A stretch of 64,000 nt of DNA. It comes from Hyphomonadaceae bacterium UKL13-1 (GTDB taxonomy: Bacteria; Pseudomonadota; Alphaproteobacteria; Caulobacterales; Aquidulcibacteraceae). The position numbers and the translations under genes were made by a program. Position 1 is the stretch's first letter, and each line of letters begins with the position of its first letter. The stretch lies in contig CP012156.1 of NCBI GenBank assembly GCA_001602435.1, positions 3,437,509 through 3,501,508 of the forward strand. The letters run 5' to 3'. Of this stretch, positions 43,266-52,330 are shown one piece after another. The notes below the pieces were generated by a model. It saw only the letters and a list, made by a program, of their open reading frames with translations. It was not told the DNA's origin and made no database searches.

Positions 43266-44216
43266 TCACCCCGCGCGCATTTTCCAAGGCGAGGCCTGAT
43301 CCAGCTTGGCCTGACGGCGGAAGTCACTGGGGGATTGGCCGACGATTTTTTTGAAGACTTTGGAGAAGCTGAAGGCGTCACTGAACCCCACGGCGCGCGC
43401 GACATGCTCCAGCGTGTGGTCAGCTTCGGATAGGAGGGTCATGGCCTTTTGCACGCGCAAGGTTCGCAAATAGCTTAAAGGCGTGTCGCCCATCGTGCGG
43501 CGAAACCGCTCGGCCAACAGGGTGCGCGACAGGCCAGCGTGCTTCGCAAGTTCTTCCAGAGTCCAAGCATAGGCGGGATCTTCATGCATCACGGTCACCG
43601 CTTTGCGGATCTGTAGATCGGCGACCCCTTGGCTCCAGCCTGCGCGGGCATGGCCCTGTTGGTCCACCATCTCGCGCACCAGATAGGTGAAGATCACATC
43701 GAGCAAGCCATAAATGATGGTCTGCCCACCCATGGATGGCTTGCTCAATTCCTCGTCCAACAGGCCAATCGTCAAGGTGAGGGGGTGGAATTTGGACAGG
43801 CTTTGGCCGTCCAGCACAAACCAAGCAGGGATTTCGCGAAACAGAGCGTGGACTGGGTCGTGCCAGAATTGATAGGCCCCACTGATCAGCGTGCTGGTGC
43901 CGGGCGAGGGGCTGTAGGCCAAGGGTATCGCCGCCAAGTCGCCCGTAACGGAACGGACTTGGGCTGGGTCATAGTTGGGCGAGGTGCTGAGCACATGGGT
44001 GCACCCGCGCGCCATCAGGACAACCGAGCCTGCCTCCAGCGCAATGGGTTCTTGCAAGCTGGCCGAGTGAATATAGGCCCGCCCACGCGTGACAACATGC
44101 AGGCCCATGCTCTTCTCGCACGGAAACTGCAGCGGTGTTTGCGCGTCTAAACTGCGGAGGTCCAACAGGCGGCGTTTCAGGCCCGCTTCATGCAAAATGT
44201 CGGTTAGAAGGTCCAT
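43266..44216 (-). CDS. AraC family transcriptional regulator
   Basis: A 316-residue regulator. The N-terminal cupin-type sensing domain (about 1-190) has FPCEKSMGLHVVTRGRAYIHS and LEAGSVVLMARGCTHVL. The C-terminal AraC domain has two helix-turn-helix motifs (WTLEELAKHAGLSRTLLAERFRRTMG and LEHVARAVGFSDAFSFSKVFKKIVG). It diverges from the NmrA-like oxidoreductase gene over 131 bp, a common pairing in which the AraC protein activates the reductase in response to an organic effector. Confidence 0.93.
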   Translation of the reverse strand: MDLLTDILHEAGLKRRLLDLRSLDAQTPLQFPCEKSMGLHVVTRGRAYIHSASLQEPIALEAGSVVLMARGCTHVLSTSPNYDPAQVRSVTGDLAAIPLAYSPSPGTSTLISGAYQFWHDPVHALFREIPAWFVLDGQSLSKFHPLTLTIGLLDEELSKPSMGGQTIIYGLLDVIFTYLVREMVDQQGHARAGWSQGVADLQIRKAVTVMHEDPAYAWTLEELAKHAGLSRTLLAERFRRTMGDTPLSYLRTLRVQKAMTLLSEADHTLEHVARAVGFSDAFSFSKVFKKIVGQSPSDFRRQAKLDQASPWKMRAG

Positions 44217-44347
44217 CGTCTTTGCCTTTTCACGCGTGTACCCTTCATATCTCCGGACGCATTGACATGAAATTCAGTATATTCGCCATTCTTCATCCCA
44301 TTCTGGGCGACTAAATGCAAGTCACCAACTCAGGAAGGGAAATGAAA

Positions 44348-45184
44348 ATGTCCAAGATACTTGTGATCGGTGCCAATGGAACGGTCGGTACAGAACTGGT
44401 TCGGCTTTTGTCAGATCAGGGCCATGACGTCGTCCGCACCACGAGCCGCGCGCCAGCTAACGCCCAAGATGTCCACCTCAATCTGGCTACGGGTGAGGGG
44501 CTTGCCACGGCGTTTGACGGCGTCGAAGCTGCTTTCCTGCTCTCACCCCCGGGCTATACGAACCAAAACGAGCTGCTCAATCCGGTGATCGACCAAGCTT
44601 TGGCCAGTGGGGTTAAAAAGATTGTCCTAATGACGGCGATGGGGGCCAATGCCGACGAGACTGCCCCCTTACGACAGGTAGAGCGCCACCTCGAACAATC
44701 GGGCCTGGCCTATAACATCATCCGCCCCAATTGGTTCATGCAGAACTTCCACATCTTTTGGATTCAGGGCATTTTGGAGCAGGGCAAAATCCTATTGCCG
44801 GTCGGCAAAGCCAAGGGCAGCTTTATCCATGCGCGCGATATTGCGGCGGTGGCGGCGGTGCTGCTCACCAGTCGCGACCATGACAATCAGGAGTTTGATC
44901 TGACCGGGGGTGAGGCGCTCGATCATGACGAAGCCGCAGCCCTCCTATCAAACGCCACCGGCCGGACCATCGTCTATGAAGAGGTTTCCGAGGAGGCGAT
45001 GCTGGCCCAGCTTCTCGCCGCTGGCCTGCCGCAGGATTACGCCCACTTTCTGATCACCATCCTTGGCTTCTTCAAAGCAGGCTATTCTGAAGCCATTACC
45101 CCTGCGGTTGAGGCGATTACAGGCGCAAAGCCCCGAACCTTTGCCGCTTATGCGCATGACTTTAAGGACGCTTGGAAGGTTTAG
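44348..45184 (+). CDS. NmrA/SDR-type NAD(P)-binding oxidoreductase
   Basis: A 278-residue protein from the ATG at 44348, which sits 8 bases after AGGAAGGG (an ATG at 44342 is closer to it). The Rossmann motif ILVIGANGTVGTELVRLL is at the N-terminus, followed by VKKIVLMTAMGA and IRPNWFMQNF, as in NmrA-like atypical short-chain dehydrogenases. The usual YxxxK is not in place, which is normal for the NmrA-like group. It may be a redox sensor or a quinone/reductase-type enzyme. It is the target of the divergent AraC regulator by inference. Confidence 0.87.
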   Translation: MSKILVIGANGTVGTELVRLLSDQGHDVVRTTSRAPANAQDVHLNLATGEGLATAFDGVEAAFLLSPPGYTNQNELLNPVIDQALASGVKKIVLMTAMGANADETAPLRQVERHLEQSGLAYNIIRPNWFMQNFHIFWIQGILEQGKILLPVGKAKGSFIHARDIAAVAAVLLTSRDHDNQEFDLTGGEALDHDEAAALLSNATGRTIVYEEVSEEAMLAQLLAAGLPQDYAHFLITILGFFKAGYSEAITPAVEAITGAKPRTFAAYAHDFKDAWKV

Positions 45185-45201
45185 GGGCGCTTAAACAGCA
45201 C

Positions 45202-45232
45202 TTGGCCAGATTGCCTCGGGCGGTCTGGCCAA
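45202..45232. terminator. Hairpin after the NmrA-like gene
   Basis: A 9-bp perfect stem TTGGCCAGA/TCTGGCCAA around a 13-base loop, 18 bp beyond the stop. No clear T tract follows, so it may be a factor-dependent terminator or another regulatory hairpin. Confidence 0.4.
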
Positions 45233-45322
45233 TGTGCTCTAGCTACCAGAGATTTGCAATTTGCGCTTGTTGGTGTTGATGTGAAGAGAGATTTTTGGGA
45301 TCCAATTTAGGAGCGATACGAA

Positions 45323-46663
45323 GTGACTCCTCATCGGCGAGAATTGATCGGATTAGCGGCGCTTGGTTCTGTTGGGCTGCCGCTGCTAAGTACTTGTGCT
45401 GGCGGAGTAGATCGAATTCAAGCGGGGGGGCCTACAGAAGCTAAGGTTTCTCTGGATGATTGGGTAACGCGAGCACTTTGTTGCAGTCTGACGCGTGATG
45501 GCGGATTTGGGATGTTTCCGCGCCTTGATACACGAGAGATGAACATTGCTCTGGTCGACTTTAAGAACAGCACCTCTGTTTCATACATGCTCGATCAACA
45601 ATTTTTGAAAATCGAGCACGCGGTCATGTCTCCCGATGGAAGTCGTATTGCGTTCAACGTTCAATTCACAATTCCCGGGTTTGAGCCAAAGTACTTCGCG
45701 GTAGACCGTCCAGAGTTTGGCAATGTAGCCGAGATTTGGGTGATGAACCGGAAAGGCGAAGTTGAGTTTCGGCTTGTAGATCATGATCGGGAAAAAAGAG
45801 CGGCGACGTTTTCTCCAGACGGCACAAAGTTGCTTTTTTATGCCGATATGCGACACCAATATCTCAAAATAAGGTATCCAAGGAGCCATAATCCCTCAGT
45901 TGCAGTCCACGAGTTTGACTTAAACGATAGAACGATCCGGCTAATCGATCTGCCAATCTTGCCCCGTCCCGATGGCTGCTTCTACACCGAAGCAAAGACA
46001 GTGGTAGGAGTTTGGCGGCAGGAAGTGGTTGATGCTGAATTCAGCCGTTTGCCTGTTGATTGCCCTTACCCTTGGGGGATGAGTAATACAAATTATTGGC
46101 GAAGATTTCTTCCATTCTACTCACAAACAATTGGAGAGGCTGACCTTATAAGTGATGGCACGAGTGTCTTTAAGAAGTTTGAGACGAAATTGCCACGCTT
46201 TGAGTCGATCCGTGACAAATTCCAGATGCAGACGTCGCCTTGCGAGGACGGGTTTCTTGTTCTGCTTGAGTTGATGGATCCAAGAATTGACCCGGCCCCA
46301 ATTGTACTTGAGAACCCTAACTATTTTGCGTTTGATCGGCGAAATTACAAACTAGCTTGGCTTAGCCGCGATGGAACTCTAAACGAAATTCATGCACCAG
46401 AACGGTTTACAAGCTATCCGTCAGTATGCGGTAGTTTTGATCGAAGTCGAGTTTTGGCGTGGGCCGGTACCGAAAAACTTGGAGCTGCGCAATTCACCTA
46501 CCCCTTCACATCCAGCAATGGCTCTAATTGGGAGCTTGTTGACTTGACGGGCAATTTTGGGCCGGCGAGTGTCGTTCAGGTAAGCGGCTACACCGAAGCC
46601 GTCACGGTCCAAATTCCAAAACTATTGGACCCTAATGGGGTTGGAGTTGATGCGGAGAGTTGA
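45323..46663 (+). CDS. Predicted lipoprotein/Tat-type secreted protein with PD40/WD40-like repeats
   Basis: A 446-residue protein. The N-terminus HRRELIGLAALGSVGLPLLSTC has a twin-arginine-like start and a lipobox-like LSTC with Cys25. The body contains repeated MSPDGSRIAFNV and FSPDGTKLLFYAD units typical of TolB/PD40 beta-propellers. I do not recognise a specific family. Its sequence is visibly poorer in GC and has other codon preferences than the neighbours, suggesting recent acquisition. It lies between the NmrA-like gene and the minus-strand NamZ operon, with no obvious partners. Confidence 0.72.
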   Translation: MTPHRRELIGLAALGSVGLPLLSTCAGGVDRIQAGGPTEAKVSLDDWVTRALCCSLTRDGGFGMFPRLDTREMNIALVDFKNSTSVSYMLDQQFLKIEHAVMSPDGSRIAFNVQFTIPGFEPKYFAVDRPEFGNVAEIWVMNRKGEVEFRLVDHDREKRAATFSPDGTKLLFYADMRHQYLKIRYPRSHNPSVAVHEFDLNDRTIRLIDLPILPRPDGCFYTEAKTVVGVWRQEVVDAEFSRLPVDCPYPWGMSNTNYWRRFLPFYSQTIGEADLISDGTSVFKKFETKLPRFESIRDKFQMQTSPCEDGFLVLLELMDPRIDPAPIVLENPNYFAFDRRNYKLAWLSRDGTLNEIHAPERFTSYPSVCGSFDRSRVLAWAGTEKLGAAQFTYPFTSSNGSNWELVDLTGNFGPASVVQVSGYTEAVTVQIPKLLDPNGVGVDAES

Positions 46664-46773
46664 TGATGAATGAGGCCAGATAGACCATCACAATTTTCAA
46701 ACAAGTTTGCCTTAACTTGTTTCCAAAGGTTCGCCGACTCAGACATGTCGAAAACCGTTCGTAAACCGCGTTC

Positions 46774-48042
46774 TCAGTACAACAGCCTGCGAGCCCGCTT
46801 TAGCTTAAAGGCTGACAGCTCTGCCTGCCATCGCGTCTTTATGCCGTCGAGGCTTTCGCCCGCAACAATCGCGTCGCGCAGCCACGACACACCGGCCAGC
46901 TTATCGAAGAAGGGCGGATTGCCGGGCAAGAAGGAAAAATCCTTGCTGTGGTGACGCGCGACCTCGAGCAAGATCGCGATTCCGGTGTCGACTGGGGCCA
47001 AAGCTGTGCGATCCGTGATGTGGATTTGCACCCCCGCACACATTTGGCCCTGAAACTTGGAGAAGGACGGCGTAAACCAAGCGGGCCGGAAGTGCGCGCC
47101 GGGTAAATTGCGTTTGTTGAGGCGATCGGCAAGCCCATGTGCATCGACAAAGGGCGCGCCAATCAGTTCAAACGGCTTGGTTGTCCCCCGCCCTTCAGAA
47201 AGGTTTGTGCCTTCAATCAGGCAGGTGCCGGGATAAATGAAGGCGGTGTCGATTGTAGGCATGTTAGGCGATGGCGGCACCCATGGCAGACCAGTCAGCG
47301 CGGCATCATCCCCGCGTCGCCAATTGGCGCATGTCACCACGCTAAGGTCACAGCCAATGGCGAAATCCATATTCATCATCGTTGCCAATTCGCCCATGGT
47401 CATCCCGTGGCGAATGGGGATGGGATAAGCGCCAACAAAGCTTGCTAAGCTCGGGTCCAAAACCGGTCCTTCGACCCTTGTGCCGCCAATCGGATTGGGC
47501 CGGTCGGCCACGATGACGCCAATCCCGGCTTCTCGCGCAGCTTGCATGACCAACGCAAGCGTCCATGGATAGGTGTAAAAGCGTGCGCCAATGTCTTGGA
47601 TATCAAAGACCAACACATCCAGCCCGGCGAGCATGGCAGGCGTTGGTTTGCGGGTGGCCCCATAGAGGCTGAAGGCTGGCAGGCCTGTGCGTGCATCAAC
47701 GCCGTCGGCCACGGCTGCGCCCGCTTGCGCATCACCCCAAACGCCATGTTCGGGTCCAAATAGGGCCGCTAGCTTAAAGTCTGTCGCCCCGGCCATGAGA
47801 CCGATGGCGCTTTCGAGTTCACGATTGACCCCGGTCGGATTGGTGATCAAGCCAACGCGCTTGCCCGCCAAGAGTGCGCGTTTGGGACCTAATAGGACTT
47901 CAAGGCCCGGGATCACGCGTCCTGTCCGCATGTGAGACTTTGCAGGTGTGCCACTCGTGACAGCGCTCGCCGCAGCGACGCCCACAAAGCCGCGCCGGGA
48001 AAAATTCCTGATGAGTTGAGCCAACAACACCTCCCGCTGCAC
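46774..48042 (-). CDS. Exo-beta-N-acetylmuramidase NamZ-like (DUF1343, GH171)
   Basis: A 422-residue DUF1343 protein. The N-terminus NFSRRGFVGVAAASAVTSG is a Tat-type signal with twin arginine. The family core includes VGLITNPTGVNRELES, AALFGPEHGVWGDAQAG, DVLVFDIQDIGARFYTYPWTLA, ADRPNPIGG and EGTNLSEGRGTTKPFELIGAPF. The characterised Bacillus subtilis and Tannerella members remove terminal N-acetylmuramic acid from peptidoglycan fragments, so periplasmic cell-wall turnover is the likely role. It follows the histidine kinase gene after 18 bp and is probably the last gene of that operon. Confidence 0.9.
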   Translation of the reverse strand: MQREVLLAQLIRNFSRRGFVGVAAASAVTSGTPAKSHMRTGRVIPGLEVLLGPKRALLAGKRVGLITNPTGVNRELESAIGLMAGATDFKLAALFGPEHGVWGDAQAGAAVADGVDARTGLPAFSLYGATRKPTPAMLAGLDVLVFDIQDIGARFYTYPWTLALVMQAAREAGIGVIVADRPNPIGGTRVEGPVLDPSLASFVGAYPIPIRHGMTMGELATMMNMDFAIGCDLSVVTCANWRRGDDAALTGLPWVPPSPNMPTIDTAFIYPGTCLIEGTNLSEGRGTTKPFELIGAPFVDAHGLADRLNKRNLPGAHFRPAWFTPSFSKFQGQMCAGVQIHITDRTALAPVDTGIAILLEVARHHSKDFSFLPGNPPFFDKLAGVSWLRDAIVAGESLDGIKTRWQAELSAFKLKRARRLLY

Positions 48043-48060
48043 AAGCTTGATCCGTCCAGA

Positions 48061-49734
48061 CTAGGCTGGTCTAACCGATTGCAACCGCAAGACAAAGGTC
48101 ACCGGTCCGTCGTCTGGGAGTAGGTCCAAGCTGCCACCGTATCCCCGCGCGAGTGATCGCGCGATGGAAAGGCCCATGCCGGTCCCGCCACGTGTTCGCT
48201 TGCTCGTGAAGAAGGGTTCGAAAATCCGGTCTTTATCGGCCTCTGGGATCAAGGGGCCATTATTAGCAACGCGAACTTCGACCATATCTTGGGATTGCTC
48301 GAGCGAAACCTCCACCAGTCCTGCACCAGCTTGGCGCGCGTTTTCCAGAAGGGTCATCAAAATGGCCTCCAAGGTTGGTCCATCGATGGCGGCGAAAACG
48401 GCCGAAGCAGCCAAGCTTTTTGGTCCAACAATTTGGAAATGTTCGCTGGACAAACTGTCCGCCACGACCGTGAAGGCGTCAACAATTCTGGTGGCGGCGT
48501 CGACATCAATGGCCTGCATGTCGGCGCGTGCTAAATCTAATAGGCGCGAAACCAAGTGGGATAATCTGCCTGTATCGGCCGCCATATTGGCGAGAAAAGT
48601 TGCCCGCTCTTCTTTCGTCATTGTGGCTTCGTGATCTTGCAACAGCTCGATTGCCCCGCGTAATCCCGCCAAGGGCGTCTTAAACTCATGGCTGACGGAG
48701 GCGGCAAAGTCGCGCAGATAGCGGGACCTTTGATCAATGCTTTGGGCCATGGCGTCAAAGTCTTCATAGAGGGTTCGGATTTCGACGACTTGCAGTGCCG
48801 ATCCCATGGGGGTTTCTCGCTTACCTTTCGCCAAGGCACGGCTGGCGGTCGAAAGAGACTCCAACGGCCGTACAATGGCGCGCCCAAGTACGGCAGACAA
48901 ACCGATGAGCAGAATGAAAATCCCAATAACGCCAATTGCGATCTTGCCCCGATCCTCATAAATGCCACGCAATAGGGCCCGCGGTGAGCGCGACACCAAG
49001 ACGACCCCAACGACCTCGCCATTCACCCGTATGGGCCTTGCATGATGGAGACGGATATTTGCCGCTTGGCTGAACACCTCCAGAATCGTGCGACGGTGAT
49101 AGGTGGTATTCAGTCGCAGGACGGTCTGGGGCCGCCCCGCCAATGCTTCCTTCACTTCGGGCAAGGATTGATAGCTGCCTTGGCGACCGGGGAAGTTCAG
49201 TAAAGCCCCATTGCGGTCCAACAACAGGATCGAAGATAGGGTCACCCGCTTGGTTTCTTCGATTGCAGGTGCCAAGCGCTTGGCGGCCGCCAGCGCATCT
49301 GTGTCGAGGGGCGCTGTTAGCGGCGTGGCTTTAGGTCGTTCGGCAAGAATTGGTGAGGCGCGCAGATCAATTGCGGTAGACACATCTTGAACGCCGCCCA
49401 CCACATCGGTTGGGTAGGAAGTGCGCGCGTTGAGGTCCTGATCGCGCGATCTTGGCATCTCGGGTCGGGCTGCCCCGTCTGTTCCAGAGGCCGCGTCGGC
49501 TGAGGACGGACGGACAGGCCATACAATTGCGGCAGCTGCGGCAATGGCTGCACTTTGCGCAATCAGTTCAGCTTCGGTTCGGCGGACAAGGGCATTCTCA
49601 TAGACGCGCAGAAAAATGGCGCTTAAGCCCGGCAAAGCTGCGACGAACAACATCACGCCAAACAAAATAGTTCGTAGCCTTAGGATCGGCCAAAATCGAA
49701 CCATGAGAGACTTTATCTGCCCAAACACACTCAT
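48061..49734 (-). CDS. Two-component sensor histidine kinase
   Basis: A 557-residue membrane kinase. Membrane segments lie at about 23-42 and 264-290, enclosing a periplasmic sensor of some 220 residues, followed by a HAMP domain. The dimerisation domain SVSHEFKTPLAGLRG has the phosphoacceptor His349. The ATPase domain shows N-box LLENARQAG, then VANNGPL and GTGMGLSIARSLARGYGG. It overlaps the response-regulator gene by 4 bases. The periplasmic signal is not evident; linkage to a muramidase and a large membrane protein suggests envelope sensing. Confidence 0.94.
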   Translation of the reverse strand: MSVFGQIKSLMVRFWPILRLRTILFGVMLFVAALPGLSAIFLRVYENALVRRTEAELIAQSAAIAAAAAIVWPVRPSSADAASGTDGAARPEMPRSRDQDLNARTSYPTDVVGGVQDVSTAIDLRASPILAERPKATPLTAPLDTDALAAAKRLAPAIEETKRVTLSSILLLDRNGALLNFPGRQGSYQSLPEVKEALAGRPQTVLRLNTTYHRRTILEVFSQAANIRLHHARPIRVNGEVVGVVLVSRSPRALLRGIYEDRGKIAIGVIGIFILLIGLSAVLGRAIVRPLESLSTASRALAKGKRETPMGSALQVVEIRTLYEDFDAMAQSIDQRSRYLRDFAASVSHEFKTPLAGLRGAIELLQDHEATMTKEERATFLANMAADTGRLSHLVSRLLDLARADMQAIDVDAATRIVDAFTVVADSLSSEHFQIVGPKSLAASAVFAAIDGPTLEAILMTLLENARQAGAGLVEVSLEQSQDMVEVRVANNGPLIPEADKDRIFEPFFTSKRTRGGTGMGLSIARSLARGYGGSLDLLPDDGPVTFVLRLQSVRPA

Positions 49735-50474
49735 GTGCTATCGCAACTGCCGATCGCATAGCCAATGGCCGTCCGCGTCTCGATGATATTGGGGCAGCCC
49801 ACATCGGCAAACTTGCGCCGCACATTGCGAACATGGCTGTCGATGGTTCGATCTGAGACGGCAAAGCCCGGCCCGTGCAGTCGATCAATTAATTGGTCAC
49901 GCGTGAACACGCGGGCTGGGGCCTGCATCAGGGTTCGTAGCAAGGTGAATTCGGTTGCAGTCACAGGGACTTGGCGATCTTGCCAAAAGGCCGTCCAACT
50001 GTCGGACTCGAGGCGTGCAGACCCATGGCGCACACTTGGTCCGCCCGATCCGGTGGACAGATTAGGCGTGGACTTGTCTGAATTATGTGGAGATGGCTGG
50101 CTGGCGGCCCGTCTCAAGATTCCGCCAACACGCGCAACGACTTCGCGCGGAGAGAAGGGCTTAACCACATAATCATCGCCACCAAGCTCAATTCCCAAGA
50201 TGCGATCAATCTCGTCATCGCGGCTTGAGAGAAACAGAATGGGAAGATTGCCTTGCGCCCGCACCCGCCGGCAAACTTCCAGTCCATCCATCGTCGGCAT
50301 CGTAATGTCCAAGATCATCAGATCTGGATTTTCGTTGGTGACGACATCTAATGCGATCGCCCCATTCTCTGCCTCGCGTGTTTGATACCCCGCCTTTGCC
50401 AATGCAAACACCAAAAGCTGGCGGATATGCGGGTCATCATCCACGACAAGAATAAGTTGGTCCATGTGTTCCAT
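49731..50474 (-). CDS. OmpR-family response regulator
   Basis: A 247-residue regulator from the ATG at 50474, which has GGAAG at good distance (the longest frame adds two residues). The receiver domain has VVDDDPHIRQLLV, the phosphoacceptor Asp56 in MILDITMPTMDG and Lys in DDYVVKPFSP. A linker of about 35 residues, longer than usual, leads to the winged-helix domain (VTATEFTLLRTLMQAPARVFTRDQLIDRL). It is transcribed before and overlaps the kinase gene. The likely targets include its own operon, but no binding site was identified. Confidence 0.94.
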   Translation of the reverse strand: MEHMDQLILVVDDDPHIRQLLVFALAKAGYQTREAENGAIALDVVTNENPDLMILDITMPTMDGLEVCRRVRAQGNLPILFLSSRDDEIDRILGIELGGDDYVVKPFSPREVVARVGGILRRAASQPSPHNSDKSTPNLSTGSGGPSVRHGSARLESDSWTAFWQDRQVPVTATEFTLLRTLMQAPARVFTRDQLIDRLHGPGFAVSDRTIDSHVRNVRRKFADVGCPNIIETRTAIGYAIGSCDST

Positions 50475-50498
50475 GTTCATCGCTTCCAGCTCTTGATG

Positions 50499-52073
50499 TC
50501 AATTCCCGGGATGAGCGGCTTGGGGATTATAGGTGGATGCTGGGTTTGGCATTGAATAGGCGATTAGCTTGCCATCGCAGCCCCGATCACCCGGCCCCAA
50601 ATCAAGCGCCGGCAGACTTGCGACAGCCCGTTTCGCCGCGGCCACATTGTGCTTTAGACTCCAGGTCCAAGCCATATTGCGCAATTCGGCCTCTTCTGAG
50701 CGCTGAATATTTTCTCGGACGAACCTCACGCGCTTCTGAAACTCCGGCGGCAAAGGCCTTTGTTCGAGCGACACGAGTGGCAGGATCGCGCCTGAACCCA
50801 ATGTGCCCATATAACACAAGTCCAACTCAACGCCCCGACCTCCAGCCTCTTTGGCGTGGGCAACATTCCATTGGGCGGCAATCGCGCGCGTATCGACAAA
50901 GCAGAAGCCGGTTAGGACTAGGCCCGCCGCCCATAAGTTTGCATTGATAAGCCAGCTACCAGACTTTGCGCGCAAAAGCCGCCAGCAAATCAAAGCCAAA
51001 CCGACGCCGACCAAAACCATCCAAGCCAAGGCTGCTATGCGCAATTCCGTCAGGCTATAAGCCTCAACATAGTCCCAGGTCCGAATGATGGATGAGACAA
51101 CCAGCAAAACATTCTGGGCAATCCAAGCACTGACCAATCGGCGCGCCCGTTTATCTTGTGCGGCTTCACTGCTGGGTCCCATCAACACCAGCACGAACAA
51201 GCCGGCCAATAGGGCAGTTACGATCAAGGGATACGCACCGCGATGGGCATATTGGGCTAAAGTCACGTCATCTGGCAGGGGCACAAGGCCGCTCATGAAT
51301 GCGAGGTCCATGCCATTTTGCATCAAGAACAAGCCATTGAAGACAACGAGCGACAAAAGGATGCTCGCTAAGGCGGGTGCCTTGATTGACTGAGGCGTCA
51401 CTTCAGGCGTCGCAACTCGTGGCCCTCGGCGCCGCCAAGGCCGAAATAGGGTCCAAATCAGCGTCCCGATCATGAACCAGATCAGCCCCCGACCTGCGAG
51501 CTCGGCGTCTAAGGCAGGTAAAGAAATTTGGGCAAAGAGGTGCTCCAGCACGGGATTGGCTTGAACAAAGAGCCCTAAGAAGACGAGGCCACCGATAACG
51601 GGCAAGGCGAGAAGTTGCGTGACTGCGAGCACATTGAGTTTAGATTTTTCGGACCGCTTCCGGGCTTTGGCGACCCGACCAACATCCATTAGTGGGGTGA
51701 AGGGCGAGGCCAAACCATGCACGGCCAAGCGCCAGAGCCATTGCCAACCATCTTTCAAGTGACTGGCAAACGGCATCAAAGCCGCGATGCTGATGGCCGT
51801 CCAAAACAGAACAAAGGATAGGAGGCTGCCGTAAAGCACAATGGCGGTACAATAGATCGCCGTTGCGATGATTGCCCCAATTCCATGTCGCGAAGACATG
51901 ATCGTGGGCCGAACCAGTATCAAGCCCGCAAGCAAGGCTAACCCATAGAGACCTAAATTCCCTAAGCCAAAGCTCTGTTGCCAGAACATCCAGTCCCAGA
52001 TGAAAACCAGAATTGCAGCCGTTGCCAGCTTTCCAAGAAAGCCATGCCGCTTCCATACGCCTAATCGATCCAT
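50499..52073 (-). CDS. DUF4173 (DUF4153-like) multi-spanning membrane protein
   Basis: A 524-residue membrane protein from the ATG at 52073, with 15 further residues possible upstream. About twelve hydrophobic segments are visible, with the family signature YAHRGAYPLIVTALLAGLFVLV near the middle. After the last membrane helix come about 120 soluble residues, with short CxxT-type and Trp motifs. The role of DUF4153/DUF4173 proteins is unknown. It is 18 bp upstream of the response regulator gene and heads the DUF4173-regulator-kinase-NamZ operon, so it may be a regulatory partner of the kinase. On the left side it ends next to the tRNA remnant at 52285. Confidence 0.85.
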   Translation of the reverse strand: MDRLGVWKRHGFLGKLATAAILVFIWDWMFWQQSFGLGNLGLYGLALLAGLILVRPTIMSSRHGIGAIIATAIYCTAIVLYGSLLSFVLFWTAISIAALMPFASHLKDGWQWLWRLAVHGLASPFTPLMDVGRVAKARKRSEKSKLNVLAVTQLLALPVIGGLVFLGLFVQANPVLEHLFAQISLPALDAELAGRGLIWFMIGTLIWTLFRPWRRRGPRVATPEVTPQSIKAPALASILLSLVVFNGLFLMQNGMDLAFMSGLVPLPDDVTLAQYAHRGAYPLIVTALLAGLFVLVLMGPSSEAAQDKRARRLVSAWIAQNVLLVVSSIIRTWDYVEAYSLTELRIAALAWMVLVGVGLALICWRLLRAKSGSWLINANLWAAGLVLTGFCFVDTRAIAAQWNVAHAKEAGGRGVELDLCYMGTLGSGAILPLVSLEQRPLPPEFQKRVRFVRENIQRSEEAELRNMAWTWSLKHNVAAAKRAVASLPALDLGPGDRGCDGKLIAYSMPNPASTYNPQAAHPGN

Positions 52074-52284
52074 CGCGCGCTCCTCGCCGTTTGAGCGCAC
52101 ACTTTGCCTCTCCAACATGCAGGGCGAATGCCAACCCTATGCTGATGCTCTGCATTGGCTGTGCAGAAATTGTGCAGGACGATCTCCAAAGTAAGGCCGC
52201 AAAGCAGACCGGAGCAGCCATTTGCTCACACGCAGCCTACGCCCAACTTGGGAATTATTCTTCGCATGACGTCATAGAGAAAAA

Positions 52285-52330
<46 letters not shown>

